NCBI GenBank assembly: GCA_030606635.1
Contig: JAUWGA010000121.1
Location: 1 to 5,448, forward strand
DNA from: Methanosarcinales archaeon
GTDB taxonomy: Archaea; Halobacteriota; Methanosarcinia; Methanosarcinales; Methanogasteraceae
Reading direction: 5' to 3'
Length of the DNA: 5,448 nucleotides
Shown here piece by piece: positions 4,926 to 5,448 of the stretch; within the stretch, counting starts at the first letter, position 1; the number at the start of each line of letters is the position of its first letter. The position numbers and the translations under genes are program-made. The notes under the pieces were generated by a model. It had not been told where the DNA came from and ran no database searches. It worked only from the letters and a program-made list of their open reading frames with translations.

Positions 4926-5448
4926 TTAACCATCTCCACGAAATTTTTTAGGATCAGAAGTCCTTTCTTGCTCGATTTCTCCGGATGGAACTGAACCGCA
5001 TGAATGTTATTCTTTTCCACAACCGCCGCCATATCCACACCGTAATCGGTCGTTGCGACGATCACGCGCTCGTCTTCTGGAACGCAGTAATATGAATGCA
5101 CAAAATAGAAGAAATCGCCGTCATTGATCCCTGCAAGAAGATCGGTGTCCCGGTTGTTCCGGCGTAGCGTAAGCTCGTTCCAGCCCATCTGTGGGATTTT
5201 AACTCCATCCGGAATACGGATAACATCCCCCGCAAGAAGCCCGAACCCGGCAGCGTCGCTCTCCTCACTCCTCTCGAACAACACTTGCATCCCGATGCAG
5301 ATTCCAAGCAGAGGCGTGCCAGAATCTACCAAATCGAATAATTTATCCGAAAATGGGGTTAAATTGCGCATCGCGTCGCCAAACGAGCCAACGCCCGGAA
5401 TAACAACAGCGTCCGCGTCCGCATCTGAAAGACTCTTGCTATCCGATA
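4919..5448 (-). CDS. hisH: imidazole glycerol phosphate synthase glutaminase subunit HisH, 5' end missing
   Basis: HisH is a class I glutamine amidotransferase that hydrolyses glutamine and passes ammonia to HisF. The open frame runs from the window edge; 175 complete residues are visible and about 25-30 are missing compared with the usual length near 200. The visible part begins at base 5446 (SDSKSLSDADADAVVIPGVG) and includes PGVGSFGDAM at visible residues 17-26. The nucleophile is the Cys in LLGICIGMQ (visible residue 50), and the His and Glu of the triad are in QFHPE (visible residues 152-156). PQMGWN (85-90) is also typical of HisH. The internal ATG at 5371 is not the true start, because the conserved PGVG motif lies before it. 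It overlaps hisF by 7 nt, fitting a stoichiometric complex. Confidence 0.96.
   Translation of the reverse strand, partial: SDSKSLSDADADAVVIPGVGSFGDAMRNLTPFSDKLFDLVDSGTPLLGICIGMQVLFERSEESDAAGFGLLAGDVIRIPDGVKIPQMGWNELTLRRNNRDTDLLAGINDGDFFYFVHSYYCVPEDERVIVATTDYGVDMAAVVEKNNIHAVQFHPEKSSKKGLLILKNFVEMVKC

Noticed and set aside
4919..5371. HisH starting at the internal ATG at 5371
   Set aside because: The frame stays open to the window edge and includes the conserved PGVGSFGDA segment before this ATG, so the gene starts outside the window.
1..5448. CRISPR array, tRNA or rRNA gene
   Set aside because: No regularly spaced repeats, cloverleaf-like segments or rRNA-like blocks were noticed on either strand.

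Overview
The window looks like the chromosome of a euryarchaeon. The best by-eye resemblance is to the methanogen/ANME side (Methanosarcinales-like CarB and HisF). This is a judgement from remembered family sequences, not a search. Support comes from the archaeal-type HisF (extended first loop and an extra segment after the second catalytic Asp), a full-length archaeal-style CarB with no adjacent carA, clear Shine-Dalgarno sites, and a minimal MNT/HEPN gene pair of a kind common in archaea. All convincing genes lie on the minus strand and are tightly packed, so the region probably behaves as one transcription unit read from right to left.

Layout in reading order: hisH (5448-4919, 5' end outside the window) overlaps hisF (4925-4113) by 7 nt. 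Together they encode the two subunits of imidazole glycerol phosphate synthase. A 37-nt gap follows, then a 25-codon frame (4075-3998) whose first nine codons resemble the start of carB. Next come mntA (3985-3680) and hepT (3687-3289), an MNT nucleotidyltransferase/HEPN RNase toxin-antitoxin pair overlapping by 8 nt. Four bases later carB (3284-51) begins, the large subunit of carbamoyl phosphate synthetase. Positions 1-50 hold an 8-bp perfect hairpin and no supportable gene.

The main point of interest is the junction around the toxin-antitoxin pair. Nine bases (TTCATGCCA on the coding strand) occur exactly at the carB start (3279-3287) and again on the far side of the pair (4040-4048). Just outside the far copy is a second carB-like start (MPKDPNIKE, against MPRDQNIKK in carB). 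Removing the 752 bp between the two 9-mers, plus one 9-mer, rejoins the two starts in frame as MPKDPNIKEFMPRDQNIKK. A second exact 9-mer, GGGGATAAC, also occurs upstream of both starts. The parsimonious reading is that an mntA-hepT cassette, more AT-rich than its neighbours in hepT, was inserted at the carB start in a former hisH-hisF-carB operon, leaving a stranded carB start behind and placing the new carB ribosome binding site inside hepT. I see no transposase and no convincing terminal inverted repeats, so the mechanism is unknown.

Functionally, hisH/hisF serve histidine (and AICAR) synthesis, and carB serves arginine and pyrimidine synthesis. The toxin-antitoxin pair has intact active-site motifs in both proteins and is probably co-expressed with these housekeeping genes.
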